Origin: Lentzea aerocolonigenes
GTDB lineage: Bacteria; Actinomycetota; Actinomycetes; Mycobacteriales; Pseudonocardiaceae
Reading direction: 5' to 3'
DNA: 64,000 bases
Assembly: GCF_000974445.1 (NCBI RefSeq)
Contig: NZ_BBOJ01000035.1
Coordinates: forward strand, 1 to 64,000
Shown: in pieces, positions 16,358 to 24,243 of the stretch
How positions within the stretch are numbered: the stretch's first letter is position 1
How the letters are laid out: each line of letters begins with the position of its first letter
Made by a program: the position numbers and the translations under genes
The notes under the pieces: generated by a model
Seen by the model: the letters and a program-made list of their open reading frames with translations, nothing else
Told to the model about the DNA's origin: nothing
The model's database searches: none

Positions 16358-17089
16358 TCATGCCGCGTTCCTGGCGTCATCGGCGGCGGTGAGGATGAGT
16401 CGTCCGATGTGCTCTGAGACAGCAGGGACAACCGCGTTGCCGAGGGCGTGGATGTCGTCTCGCACCAGCCGACGGGGAACCCCATCAGCCATTCGAGCCA
16501 GCGGGGGTTCGGCCGGCCAACGCCGCCGTACATCCGCCTTAGCTGGTTGCAGATCGACTCGCCCTCGCGGCCCGTGTAGCCCTTGAAGTCCCGCGCCACC
16601 GGGGTGCGCCACGATGAACAGTCGGCGTCGTCGGTGTGAGGCACCCAGGGCGCACGCTGAGACAACTGACCATTCGACAGCGAACCCGAGGTCGGAAAGG
16701 TCGCTGAGGATGATCGAAAAAGCGTGAGTGTCCCTAAGGAGCGCGGGGACGTTCTCGGCGATGACGTATCGAGGTCGAACAGCGTCGATGACGTCTCGCA
16801 TCCAGGGCCATCCCCATCGTTCGTCCGCGATGCCGCGTCGCTGTCCGGCGATGGAGAACGGCTGGCAAGGGAAGCCACCGCAGACGGCGTCGACTCGGGG
16901 GCGTGGCTGTGACTGCCACCAGGCGGGCGCGGTGCGGACGTCGTCATGGCGGTCAACCTCCGGCCAGTGGCGAGCGAGTACGGAGCGGGCGAACGGGTTG
17001 ATCTCGACCTGGCCCACGACGGTCATCCCGGCGCGTTCGAGCCCCAGTTCGAGACCGCCGATTCCGGCGAACAGCGACAGGACGTTCAT
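16358..17089 (-). CDS. C5-cytosine DNA methyltransferase, short
   Basis: Motif I FAGIGG (7-12), motif IV GFPCQPFS with catalytic Cys75, motif VI AENVPAL, motif VIII RRRLFIVA and motif X ALGNAVVP are all present in order. The protein is 243 residues against 320-400 usual because the target-recognition segment between motifs VIII and X is very short. No restriction endonuclease is adjacent, so it is a solitary methyltransferase that may protect the element from host restriction or mark replicated DNA. It starts inside the prim-pol stop (ATGA). Confidence 0.92.
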   Translation of the reverse strand: MNVLSLFAGIGGLELGLERAGMTVVGQVEINPFARSVLARHWPEVDRHDDVRTAPAWWQSQPRPRVDAVCGGFPCQPFSIAGQRRGIADERWGWPWMRDVIDAVRPRYVIAENVPALLRDTHAFSIILSDLSDLGFAVEWSVVSACALGASHRRRRLFIVAHPGGAGLQGLHGPRGRVDLQPAKADVRRRWPAEPPLARMADGVPRRLVRDDIHALGNAVVPAVSEHIGRLILTAADDARNAA

Positions 17090-18090
17090 GCCGCGCCTCG
17101 CACGTCAAACATGGGCGTGGCGGTCTGCGCGGGGCGTTCGGTGCCGGGCATCTGGCGCGGTCGTGCGGTGCCCTCGGTGATGCCGTTGCGGATGCTGCGT
17201 CGCACCTTGCCCTCGGTGCAGTCGCACTCCCCGTTGATCAGGGGCGTGGCGGCTGCCATGAGGTGGGCTTCTGCTGTAGCCGGAGGGAGAACGCCGGCGC
17301 CGACGAGTTGCCCGAGGGCGATGCCCGCGACGAACGCGGCCCTGTCGTGACCGCCTGAGACGGCCGTAGAGAGCTTGCGGCACTCCCCGTCGACTGCGGC
17401 GGTGACGTAGCGGGGCAAACACTGTGAGGGCACCACAACGGGCGCTGAGACGGCCGTACGCGGCCTAGGAGTGAGGCAGTAGACCAACCACACCGGGAGA
17501 TCGAGCGGAGAGCGGTCCTCGGTGAGGCTGTACTCGCCGTCCGGAGTGATCGAACCGGGGCCGACGACGTAGCCGCCGTGCGCGCGGGTGTCGACCTTCC
17601 ACCCGAGGCCGTTGCCGTGCTCGCCCTCGGTGTTGCGCAGCTCCACAGTGGACGGCTCACGGAAGTACAGATGCGTCCCACCACGGGCGGTGCGGACGGT
17701 CCTGGTCTCCCATGGGACGTCTTCACGCGCCTCCGCGCAGACGGCGGCGAACACGTCGTGACCGTCGCGAATCCCCTCCCGGCTCCAGCGTGGCGGAGGG
17801 ACGTCGTCGGGTGACTTGCGGGTGTCGAGGTCGATCACGACCAGGCCGCTCGGTCCGGTGGCGATGCCGATGTTGAACGGCCCGGCAGACCAGCACCGCT
17901 CGATCACCTTCGGGTCGGTGGTGGCGCGCTGCTCCCAGCCGAGGTGGCCGTTGCGGCACGCTTCGGTCCTAGGGCACCGTTCCGCGCTGTGCAGAGCGGG
18001 GCGCTTGGTGCGGGGGCGGAGCGGGAAGACGTAGAAGCCCATCTCTGCTGCGGAGAGTGCGTGCGTCAGCAGTGTGTTCTGTTCGGACAT
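17086..18090 (-). CDS. Bifunctional DNA primase/polymerase (prim-pol)
   Basis: The 334-residue protein has the archaeo-eukaryotic primase fold signatures of the prim-pol family: N-terminal GFYVFPLRPRTKRP, NIGIATGPSGLVVIDLDTRK with metal ligands Asp87 and Asp89, and ARGGTHLYF with His140. A C-terminal region (CDCTEGKVRRSIRNGI) may be a small helical accessory domain. It probably initiates replication of the excised element, replacing the RepSA type of pSAM2. It is the first gene of the leftward operon prim-pol, methyltransferase, DUF3631, xis, int. Confidence 0.9.
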   Translation of the reverse strand: MSEQNTLLTHALSAAEMGFYVFPLRPRTKRPALHSAERCPRTEACRNGHLGWEQRATTDPKVIERCWSAGPFNIGIATGPSGLVVIDLDTRKSPDDVPPPRWSREGIRDGHDVFAAVCAEAREDVPWETRTVRTARGGTHLYFREPSTVELRNTEGEHGNGLGWKVDTRAHGGYVVGPGSITPDGEYSLTEDRSPLDLPVWLVYCLTPRPRTAVSAPVVVPSQCLPRYVTAAVDGECRKLSTAVSGGHDRAAFVAGIALGQLVGAGVLPPATAEAHLMAAATPLINGECDCTEGKVRRSIRNGITEGTARPRQMPGTERPAQTATPMFDVRGAA

Positions 18091-18283
18091 GATCAGGATC
18101 TCCTCGTGCTACCTCCGCCCTGCCGCCGCGAACCGTTCACACTGTGTGACCGCGTTGAGGCATGAGGGTGCCGTCACGGTGACCCGTGGTGGGTGCCGCG
18201 CAGGCAGGGAGGGAGGTGGATGAGTGGCCCGAAGGGCCTCGATCTGGGTGTTTCTGCTGGTCGGACGACCGGCCGGTGGTCGC

Positions 18284-18375
18284 GTCCCTGACGGTGATTG
18301 CTGCTGGTCAGGGGAGGGACTTGCGGTCAGGGACCCGTCAGGGACAACTCCCTGACATCCCGGCGGGTCCCTGAC
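18284..18375. repeat. GTCCCTGAC/GTCAGGGAC repeat cluster, candidate iterons
   Basis: Four exact copies (18284, 18326 inverted, 18337 inverted, 18367) and one near copy (CTCCCTGAC, 18348) of a 9-bp repeat lie in 92 bp, between the prim-pol and traB genes. The interrupted form GTCAGGGGAGGGAC is at 18307. They could be Rep-binding iterons, a TraB recognition site (clt), or operators for the prim-pol operon. Confidence 0.65.
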
Positions 18376-18387
18376 CCGATCCCTTCG

Positions 18388-20604
18388 CTACGCGCCGTCG
18401 TCCGCGTCGTCATCGTCGTCCGCGAACCGGTCACGCTCAGTGAGTGCCTTGGTGACGTCGTCGGCGCGCACGACCTTCACGCCGTCCGACTTCACGACCT
18501 CCACGTCGTGGTCGCCGAGAGCGGCCTTGAGGTCAGCGAACGTCCAGCCCTCGTAGGTGGCGGCGTCCTTCTCTGCGAGCCGGGACAGCACCGTCTGCGT
18601 GCGCACACGCTTGTCAGCACCGAGCACCGCGGCGATGTCCGCCAGGTGATCGACCACCACGGGCGTGCTCTCCACTTCGGCCGTCGGCGTGACGGTGCGA
18701 CCGGACTCCTCCATCAGCGCCATGGCGCGGGCGATGACCGGGGACACCATGTCCAGCCCGTCCTCGAACGGCACGTAGAAGCTGCGCACCAGCTCGAACA
18801 CGTTGTCGTTGATGCCGACCGCGACACACGTGCCACGGTCCACTTTGGTCCGCAGGTCGGTGGCACGGATGCCCGCCTTGTACTTGCCAGCGCCCAACAG
18901 GCCGTCGTTGGCCACGTGGTCGGCGACGGAGAACGCGATGCCGGTGGACACGTTGCGGGTGACCTCGCGTGGGATCGACTCCTTGGTGGGCGACTGGGTG
19001 GCCAGCACGAGCACGATGCCGTACTTGCGTCCGCGCTTGATCAGCCGCACCGCCAGTTCGGCGGCTTCCTTGCCGTACTTGGGGTGCATGAACAGCTCGT
19101 GCACCTCGTCGATCCAGCAGCACAGCAGGTGCAAGCCGAGGGCGCGCTTGTCGGCGAGCTTGCGGGAGGTCTTGGGCGGGCGGCCCGGCTGCTCACCGAG
19201 CACCTTGCCCCGGCGCTCCATCTCGGCCAGCAGGTCCCGCAGGGCCTGCAAAGCGGACTCCGCGACGGAGTCGTCCATGCCCATCGCGTAGCGCGCCAGA
19301 CGTGGCCGGAACGGCTCGAAGTCGGGCGACTCACCCATGACGTACACCCAGTGCTCGGTGGACGGGTCGAGGCAGGCACCCAGCAGCAGCGTCCGCATGG
19401 CCGCGGACTTGCCCTGACCAGGGCGTCCGCCGATGAGCCAGTTCGACTCGAACAGCATCGCGTTGATGACCGCGCCACGCTGCGTCAGCCCGAACGGCAC
19501 ACCCTCGAACACGTCCACCTGGCCGTCATGCTGCAACGGCCACTCACCCGCGCCACCACCGAGCTTGCCCTTGTCGGCCACCCACAGATCGAGGATGCCG
19601 GACTCATCGCCCTCAGTCGGCCACGTCTCCAACGCCGCACGCCCGAGGTTCGCTGCGAGCTTCTTCCGTTGCGCCGCCACCATGTCCGCCGTGACACCCA
19701 TCGGCAGGCGAACCTGTGCGTAGGTGCCGTCACCGTCCACACGGGCCGGAACCGAGTACACCAACTGGCCACCGTTCTTGAAGAACTTGTCCAGCGGCGC
19801 GACACCGAGGTTGGCCAGCGCGGTGGAGATCATGCGCTCGTCCACCCACGAGTCCGCGTCGTCGCGGTCCGGGCGCACGAGGAACCCGGCACCGGGAGCC
19901 TTGTCGCGGCCCTCCCAGATGGCGGCGAGCAGGATGCCGAGCGGAGAGAACCAGAGCATCCACTTGAGCACCGCCCGCACGATGTCCAGCACCCCGTACA
20001 CGGTGGAGAGCCAGTTCCACATCTGGTCGCGCTCGAACGCATGGTCCACCACGACCAGGAACAGCACGCCGGCGGCGATGATCGCCATGACCTTGAGCGC
20101 GGACCGCAGCTTCGCCCACCGGGCCGCGGCGTCCGCCCGCAACGTCTCCTGAGCGAACCGCCGCGCCTCAGGGTCGTTGGCGAGCCTGGCGTTGCGGGCG
20201 TCGGCCCTCAGGTCGCCGTGCGTCGCCCACGTCCAGGCCTTGGCCGTCCAGCGCCCGAGTCCACGGATGGCGAACCACGTCAGCCGTGCCGAGTCCCGCG
20301 GGGACTTGCGCACCCGGTAGGCCACGACCGACCGGACCCGCACGCTGATGTCCGACTCCCGCAGGATGCGAACGGCCACGTCAGCCGTGCCGCGAACCCG
20401 GTCCGCCACCATGCGCCGGTCGAGCTCCGCGCTCTCCGCGTCGGTGACGATCTCGCCGTCGAACACCTTCGGCTCGACCTCGGTACCTGGTCGGATCGGG
20501 ACCACCTTGGCCACGGTCTCGGGCCCGCTGATGGTCTCGGTCATCTCGCTCACCTCCTGGTCGGACTCGGTGTTCTCGTGCGGGTTCGTGGTCGAGGTGC
20601 TCAT
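18388..20604 (-). CDS. FtsK/SpoIIIE-like conjugative DNA translocase (TraB type)
   Basis: The 738-residue protein has hydrophobic membrane segments at about 170-230 (MAIIAAGVLFLVVV and WMLWFSPLGILLAAIW), a Walker A GGRPGQGKS near residue 395, and a Walker B LCCWIDEVHELF near residue 498. The sensor LVLATQSPTKESIPREV follows, and then a C-terminal winged-helix-like part that should recognise 8-9 bp clt repeats. One such hexameric pump is enough to move double-stranded DNA between mycelia. The start ATG 20604 overlaps the preceding membrane-protein gene. The tail is an Asp-rich stretch. Confidence 0.92.
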   Translation of the reverse strand: MSTSTTNPHENTESDQEVSEMTETISGPETVAKVVPIRPGTEVEPKVFDGEIVTDAESAELDRRMVADRVRGTADVAVRILRESDISVRVRSVVAYRVRKSPRDSARLTWFAIRGLGRWTAKAWTWATHGDLRADARNARLANDPEARRFAQETLRADAAARWAKLRSALKVMAIIAAGVLFLVVVDHAFERDQMWNWLSTVYGVLDIVRAVLKWMLWFSPLGILLAAIWEGRDKAPGAGFLVRPDRDDADSWVDERMISTALANLGVAPLDKFFKNGGQLVYSVPARVDGDGTYAQVRLPMGVTADMVAAQRKKLAANLGRAALETWPTEGDESGILDLWVADKGKLGGGAGEWPLQHDGQVDVFEGVPFGLTQRGAVINAMLFESNWLIGGRPGQGKSAAMRTLLLGACLDPSTEHWVYVMGESPDFEPFRPRLARYAMGMDDSVAESALQALRDLLAEMERRGKVLGEQPGRPPKTSRKLADKRALGLHLLCCWIDEVHELFMHPKYGKEAAELAVRLIKRGRKYGIVLVLATQSPTKESIPREVTRNVSTGIAFSVADHVANDGLLGAGKYKAGIRATDLRTKVDRGTCVAVGINDNVFELVRSFYVPFEDGLDMVSPVIARAMALMEESGRTVTPTAEVESTPVVVDHLADIAAVLGADKRVRTQTVLSRLAEKDAATYEGWTFADLKAALGDHDVEVVKSDGVKVVRADDVTKALTERDRFADDDDDADDGA

Positions 20605-21434
20605 GCCCGCACCTCCGTCCGGGCGTCGTGCAGCAGGTGGGTCAGGGCTGCGGCGCTACCGAGCACGACCACCAGCAGGACCGACACGAACGTGGTGATC
20701 CACCACGGCGCGACCGTCATGCCGGAGGCCTTCATCAGGTGGTAGGCCACCTGCCCCAGGGCACCGAGCACGAGCGACCCGATAGCCGACCACTTGGCGA
20801 AGGCGCGGGCACCGGAGGCGATGAGCGCGCCGGACAGCCACACCCGCAGCGCGTACGCGGCGTAGGCCTCGACACCGAGCGGGAGTGTGATGGCGGAGTT
20901 GATGACGAAGTTGTCCGCGATGCCGGGCAGCAGCCGCACCGGACCGAACCCGGTCATCTCACCGAGACCGACCCAACCACCCCAGATCGAGACGAACGCA
21001 CCGAGGGCGATCACCCACAACGGCCACGACCGCACCGGCTTCGCCGCAGGCACTGCCTCGACGGACACGGCGGGCACGACCTCGACCGCCGGCGACGTCG
21101 GGGCGTCCACCGTCACGTCGGTCCGCTCGTGCTCGACCTCGACGGTGGGGAGTTCCGTCGTGTCCTGGACGGCCTCGACGACGGCGGGTTGGGGCACCTC
21201 GGGTGCGTTCTTGGTCGCGGGCACCGAGTGCAGGAGGCGGACCGGCGCGGGTGCCGCCGTCGCCGGGACCAGGCCCTCACCCTCGACCATGGCCAGCGCG
21301 TCAGACGCCTTCTTCGCGCCCACGCCGCATTCCCGCATGATGCGGTTGCGGGCGGGGAGCTTGCCCTCCGTCGCGACGATGGCCTGAACCTTGGTCACGA
21401 CGTCTTCCAACTTCGTCGGGTATGCGCTGGTCAT
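20601..21434 (-). CDS. Spd-like membrane protein with N-terminal HTH-like region
   Basis: The first 55 residues of 277 (LEDVVTKVQAIVATEGKLPA, RNRIMRECGVGAKKASDALA) look like a small HTH. A Pro/Val/Glu-rich linker follows, then four hydrophobic helices from about residue 135 (WPLWVIALGAFVSIWGGWVG, ... AYAAYALRVWLSG, ... SLVLGALGQVAYH, ... FVSVLLVVVLGSAAAL). This arrangement is common just upstream of traB in AICEs, where spd proteins help intramycelial spread. The specific role is inferred from position. Overlaps traB by 4 bp. Confidence 0.7.
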   Translation of the reverse strand: MTSAYPTKLEDVVTKVQAIVATEGKLPARNRIMRECGVGAKKASDALAMVEGEGLVPATAAPAPVRLLHSVPATKNAPEVPQPAVVEAVQDTTELPTVEVEHERTDVTVDAPTSPAVEVVPAVSVEAVPAAKPVRSWPLWVIALGAFVSIWGGWVGLGEMTGFGPVRLLPGIADNFVINSAITLPLGVEAYAAYALRVWLSGALIASGARAFAKWSAIGSLVLGALGQVAYHLMKASGMTVAPWWITTFVSVLLVVVLGSAAALTHLLHDARTEVRA

Positions 21435-21754
21435 CGCCGTGCCCCCTTGACGTGTGCGTGCTCGGTCGTGGTGACGGTGAGAGCCCGCACGATCAGTGCG
21501 GCGGTGACGAACGCGGGCACGGCCAGAGCAGCCGCAGTCACCCGCCAGTCAGCGGAGTTCGCGAGGATCAGCCACTGTCCGCCGCCGATCACCGTCGTAG
21601 TGATGAGCGTGCGGACGGTGTTGCCGCCCATCCGGTGCACCTGGCGCGCCTTGTGTGCGGCCTTGACGCCACCGCGGACGGCGACGATGACCAGCAGCAC
21701 GCACAGCCCGAGCGCGATCAGCATCCAGGGCTGGATCTTGTCGGCGAAGTTCAT
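21431..21754 (-). CDS. Small Spd-like membrane protein
   Basis: The 107-residue protein has three hydrophobic segments: IQPWMLIALGLCVLLVIVAV, TTTVIGGGQWLILAN and AAALAVPAFVTAALIV. The ATG at 21754 is fused to the stop of the RapZ-like gene (TGATG-type overlap), and its end overlaps the next gene, so it sits inside one coupled transfer operon. Longer open frames upstream are shadows of the preceding gene. Spread function is inferred from position. Confidence 0.65.
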   Translation of the reverse strand: MNFADKIQPWMLIALGLCVLLVIVAVRGGVKAAHKARQVHRMGGNTVRTLITTTVIGGGQWLILANSADWRVTAAALAVPAFVTAALIVRALTVTTTEHAHVKGARR

Positions 21755-22194
21755 CACGCACAGCCCGTCGACTCGTCGCCGATCACGCGGGGCAGGTGGA
21801 CGTGCAGGTGCCGCACGGTCACGTTGAATTCCATCGTCCGCAGGTCCGCCGCGGCGACCTCGGCCAGCGCGACGGAGCGGTGACGACCGCCGGCGCATCC
21901 GAACGCGATGACGCAACGGTGTCCGTGCGGGAAGGCGAGAACGAAGCCGAGCGCGAGGTCGATCGTCTCCGGCGCGCCCCAGGTGTCGAGTACGACGCGG
22001 CGCACGTCGTCGTCGCGGCCGTCGCAGTCGAGCAACCCGGTGTCGCGCACTGCGGCGGGGTCGCTGAGGTAGCGGCGCACGTCGAACGTGAGGTCTGCCT
22101 GCGGCGCGGGGCCGTGCAGGTAGCCGAACGAGATGACCTCGACGTCACCCGCGATACCGGGGGCGTGTTGAGGGGGAGTGGTGGTGTCGGACAT
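21754..22194 (-). CDS. RapZ C-terminal-domain protein
   Basis: The 146-residue protein matches the C-terminal domain of RapZ: VISFGYLHGPAPQADLTFDVR, RYLSDPA, a central alpha-helical part, then FGCAGGRHRSVALAEVAA (equivalent to the GCTGGxHRSV motif that binds phosphate-like ligands). Chromosomal RapZ also has an N-terminal P-loop domain, which is absent here. Stand-alone copies occur in actinobacterial mobile elements. The best start is ATG 22194, which has AGGAG eight bases upstream. A role in RNA or nucleotide sensing is possible but not shown. Confidence 0.75.
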   Translation of the reverse strand: MSDTTTPPQHAPGIAGDVEVISFGYLHGPAPQADLTFDVRRYLSDPAAVRDTGLLDCDGRDDDVRRVVLDTWGAPETIDLALGFVLAFPHGHRCVIAFGCAGGRHRSVALAEVAAADLRTMEFNVTVRHLHVHLPRVIGDESTGCA

Positions 22195-22283
22195 GCTGAT
22201 GGTCTCCTGACTCATCTGATGGGTGTGGGAGACCCGAATCGGCAGACGTTCTTGGTCGGATGGGCTGCCGGTTCGGGGCGAAG

Positions 22284-22712
22284 CTAAGCGGCCTGCTGGC
22301 CCTGGTCCTCGGTGTCCTCAAAGCACTTCCAGCACTGACGCGTGCTGGTCGGGAGGACGTAGAGCGGGTCCTTGCCGCAGCTGCGGCAGATACGGCGGGC
22401 GAGGTTGGCCTTGGCCAGCGCGGTGTGTTTCGCCGGCGTCATCGGCCGGACCGGCGCGGCGTTCGCGATCAGGTACAGCGACGCGAACCAGGTCTTGCCC
22501 GACTCGTTGTGCCGCCCGTACAGCACCGCCACCGGGTCCTGTCCGTTGGGACGCAAGTCCATCGCCCGCAACTGCCGGTAGGTGGCGAGCTTGTCGCGCG
22601 GGGCGCACCCGAAGGACAGCAACGGCAATCCGTCGTGCACGCCACGCGTCCACTGAGGACCGGCCGCCCATGGGACCTGGGTGAACACCCAGGGGAACGT
22701 CTTGGCGCCCAT
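22284..22712 (-). CDS. RRQRL-type zinc-binding protein
   Basis: The 142-residue protein has ATYRQLRAMDLRPNGQDPVAVL, close to the 'LPTRRQLRAxGLRPGGQDPVA' block that names this family, then PMTPAKHTALAKANLARR and a zinc ribbon CRSCGKDP...CWKC. The family is nearly confined to AICEs and plasmids of actinomycetes. Its role is unknown; the motif suggests nucleic-acid binding. The ATG overlaps the next gene upstream by 1 bp. Confidence 0.8.
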   Translation of the reverse strand: MGAKTFPWVFTQVPWAAGPQWTRGVHDGLPLLSFGCAPRDKLATYRQLRAMDLRPNGQDPVAVLYGRHNESGKTWFASLYLIANAAPVRPMTPAKHTALAKANLARRICRSCGKDPLYVLPTSTRQCWKCFEDTEDQGQQAA

Positions 22713-22957
22713 CAGAAGCCCCGATCACGCTGCACGGTCAGGCGGGTGTCCGGCGTGAAGAACGTCCGCTCATCGATCACAGGTGGCGTGGCGTCGGTCC
22801 AGCAGACGATGTAGTCGAGCACCGTGCCGCTCTGGTGCTCCTGGTTCGTCCACCGCTTGTTCACACGAAGGACCGTGCGGCCGTCGATGATGTCGCCTTC
22901 CTTCACCAGCGACACCGGCATGTTGTTGAGCTGGACCAAACGCGGCTGCTCGCTCAT
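22712..22957 (-). CDS. Hypothetical AICE protein, 81 residues
   Basis: Soluble, with a beta-rich pattern (MPVSLVKEGDIIDGRTVLRV, then GTVLDYIVCW) that might be a small barrel. No family recognised. It is locked between two genes with 1-bp and 1-codon overlaps, so it is certainly part of the transfer operon. Confidence 0.6.
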   Translation of the reverse strand: MSEQPRLVQLNNMPVSLVKEGDIIDGRTVLRVNKRWTNQEHQSGTVLDYIVCWTDATPPVIDERTFFTPDTRLTVQRDRGF

Positions 22958-23202
22958 TACGCCGCCTCCGTCCCGCTCGGAACGGCCGCGCTGTGCAGGC
23001 GGAGGACGGTCACCGTGCCGCCCAACGTGCGCTTGACGATGCGACGGTCCCGCTGCGTACGGGCCGTGCCGTCCAGCAACGCGGACGTCGCGACGAACGG
23101 CAGCTCCGCCAACTCGTCCTCAACGTCCGAGATCAGTGCGTCGATCGACGCTTCGTTCAACCCATCCGGGCTGTAGTTGCCCTGGTCTTCCATGGTGCGC
23201 AT
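22957..23202 (-). CDS. Hypothetical AICE protein, 81 residues, first of operon
   Basis: Acidic N-terminus (NEASIDALISDVEDELAELP) and a basic middle (RTQRDRRIVKRTLGG). No family recognised. It is the first gene of the leftward transfer operon, about 190 bp from the divergent GntR-kinase gene, with a purine-rich GGGAGGAAC just before its start. A small DNA-binding or regulatory protein is possible. Confidence 0.55.
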   Translation of the reverse strand: MRTMEDQGNYSPDGLNEASIDALISDVEDELAELPFVATSALLDGTARTQRDRRIVKRTLGGTVTVLRLHSAAVPSGTEAA

Positions 23203-23250
23203 CGATGTTCCTCCCGTGTGGTCGCCGCCACATCTGGCGACAGGGAGGAC

Positions 23251-23394
23251 GCTAACAGTTGTTATGTGAGCAGGTCAACTGTTTGGTGGTGATTTGCCCG
23301 GAAAACGTCTGTTACCAGCGCAAACGCTGGTCAGCTTACTGTTTGGCGGCTGGTATGCTCCGACCTAACAGCAGTCCAGGCGGTCGGAGGTTGC
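23251..23394. promoter_or_regulatory. Divergent promoter/operator region with repeats
   Basis: ACTGTTTGGTGG (23278-23289) and ACTGTTTGGCGG (23338-23349) are direct repeats 60 bp apart. Related CTAACAG and CTGTTA motifs occur at 23252, 23309 and 23366. CCAGCGCAAACGCTGG (23315-23330) is a perfect palindrome with a 4-nt loop. They sit between the transfer operon and the GntR gene, the place where a KorSA-like repressor would bind. Confidence 0.6.
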
Positions 23395-24240
23395 ATGTCA
23401 GGCGAGGGTCCTCGTGTCGCGCGAGCTGAGGCTGGCTACCAGCAGGTGGCGCGCAACATCCGCAACCAGATCGCGGCTGGTCTGTTGCGCGACGGGCAGG
23501 CGCTGCCATCCACGCGTGCCCTCGGGAAGGAGTGGGGCGTCAGCGTCTTCACGATCAATAAGGCGATGGAGCTTCTGATAGAAGAGGGCCTGGTTATCAG
23601 TAAGGAGCGCTCTGGTCGCGTCGTGAACGCGCCAGACCAGGTGTATCGCACCGAGATGCGCACGGTGGCGCCACATGTCCTTCTTATTGGCGGTTATGCG
23701 GGCAGTGGAAAGACTGAGCTGGGTAGGATTCTTGCCCGCGCTACCGGTTGGCCAATGCTGGACAAAGACACGCTCACTCGCCCTGTCGTTGAGGCTGCGC
23801 TTGAGATACTGGGGCTCTCGCCGAATGATCGAGAGTCGGAGACCTATCTGTCAAAGGTGCGTCCTCGGGAGTATGAAGCCCTCATCAATGCAATGACTGA
23901 GAATGTTCAGTGTGGGAGCAGCGCGATCGTTACTGCACCGTTCATCAAAGAGTTCAAAGATACGGCGTGGCTGAACCGCATCGCGGCCAGCTGTGCTGAC
24001 ATGAACGCCACGATGACTGTTGTGTGGGTGTATTGCGACCCTGCGACTATGCACAGCTACATTCGGCACCGTGGCGCGGCCAGGGATGCGTCCAAGATTG
24101 AGAACTGGGCTGACTATCTAGATGTCATTGACGTCGACTTCCGGCCGCCAATGCCGCACAAGGTCATCGATAACAGCGCGTCCGGCGTTCCGCTGCAAAC
24201 GCAAGCGCGGGACTTGATTGCGCAATTGGCGGGAGAGTAA
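23395..24240 (+). CDS. GntR winged-helix regulator fused to a P-loop kinase
   Basis: Residues about 12-78 are a GntR HTH (QVARNIRNQIAAGLLRDGQA, LPSTRALGKEWGVSVFTINK, AMELLIEEGLV). Instead of the usual FadR, HutC or MocR effector domain, residues 93-281 form a P-loop kinase: HVLLIGGYAGSGKTELGRI (Walker A GYAGSGKT), DKDTLTRP, a lid-like YIRHRGAARDASK and C-terminal VIDNSASG. It may couple element regulation to phosphorylation of a small metabolite. ATG 23395 has TCGGAGG eight bases upstream. It is followed 3 bp later by the dehydrogenase gene. Codons are slightly more AT-rich than the transfer genes. Confidence 0.8.
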   Translation: MSGEGPRVARAEAGYQQVARNIRNQIAAGLLRDGQALPSTRALGKEWGVSVFTINKAMELLIEEGLVISKERSGRVVNAPDQVYRTEMRTVAPHVLLIGGYAGSGKTELGRILARATGWPMLDKDTLTRPVVEAALEILGLSPNDRESETYLSKVRPREYEALINAMTENVQCGSSAIVTAPFIKEFKDTAWLNRIAASCADMNATMTVVWVYCDPATMHSYIRHRGAARDASKIENWADYLDVIDVDFRPPMPHKVIDNSASGVPLQTQARDLIAQLAGE

Positions 24241-24243
24241 TCC

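Noticed and set aside
18388..20604. Chromosomal FtsK
   Set aside because: The gene is inside the att-bounded element, coupled to Spd-like genes, and shorter than chromosomal FtsK; the TraB type fits better.
18298..20745. Plus-strand frame of 815 codons
   Set aside because: Antisense to the traB gene.
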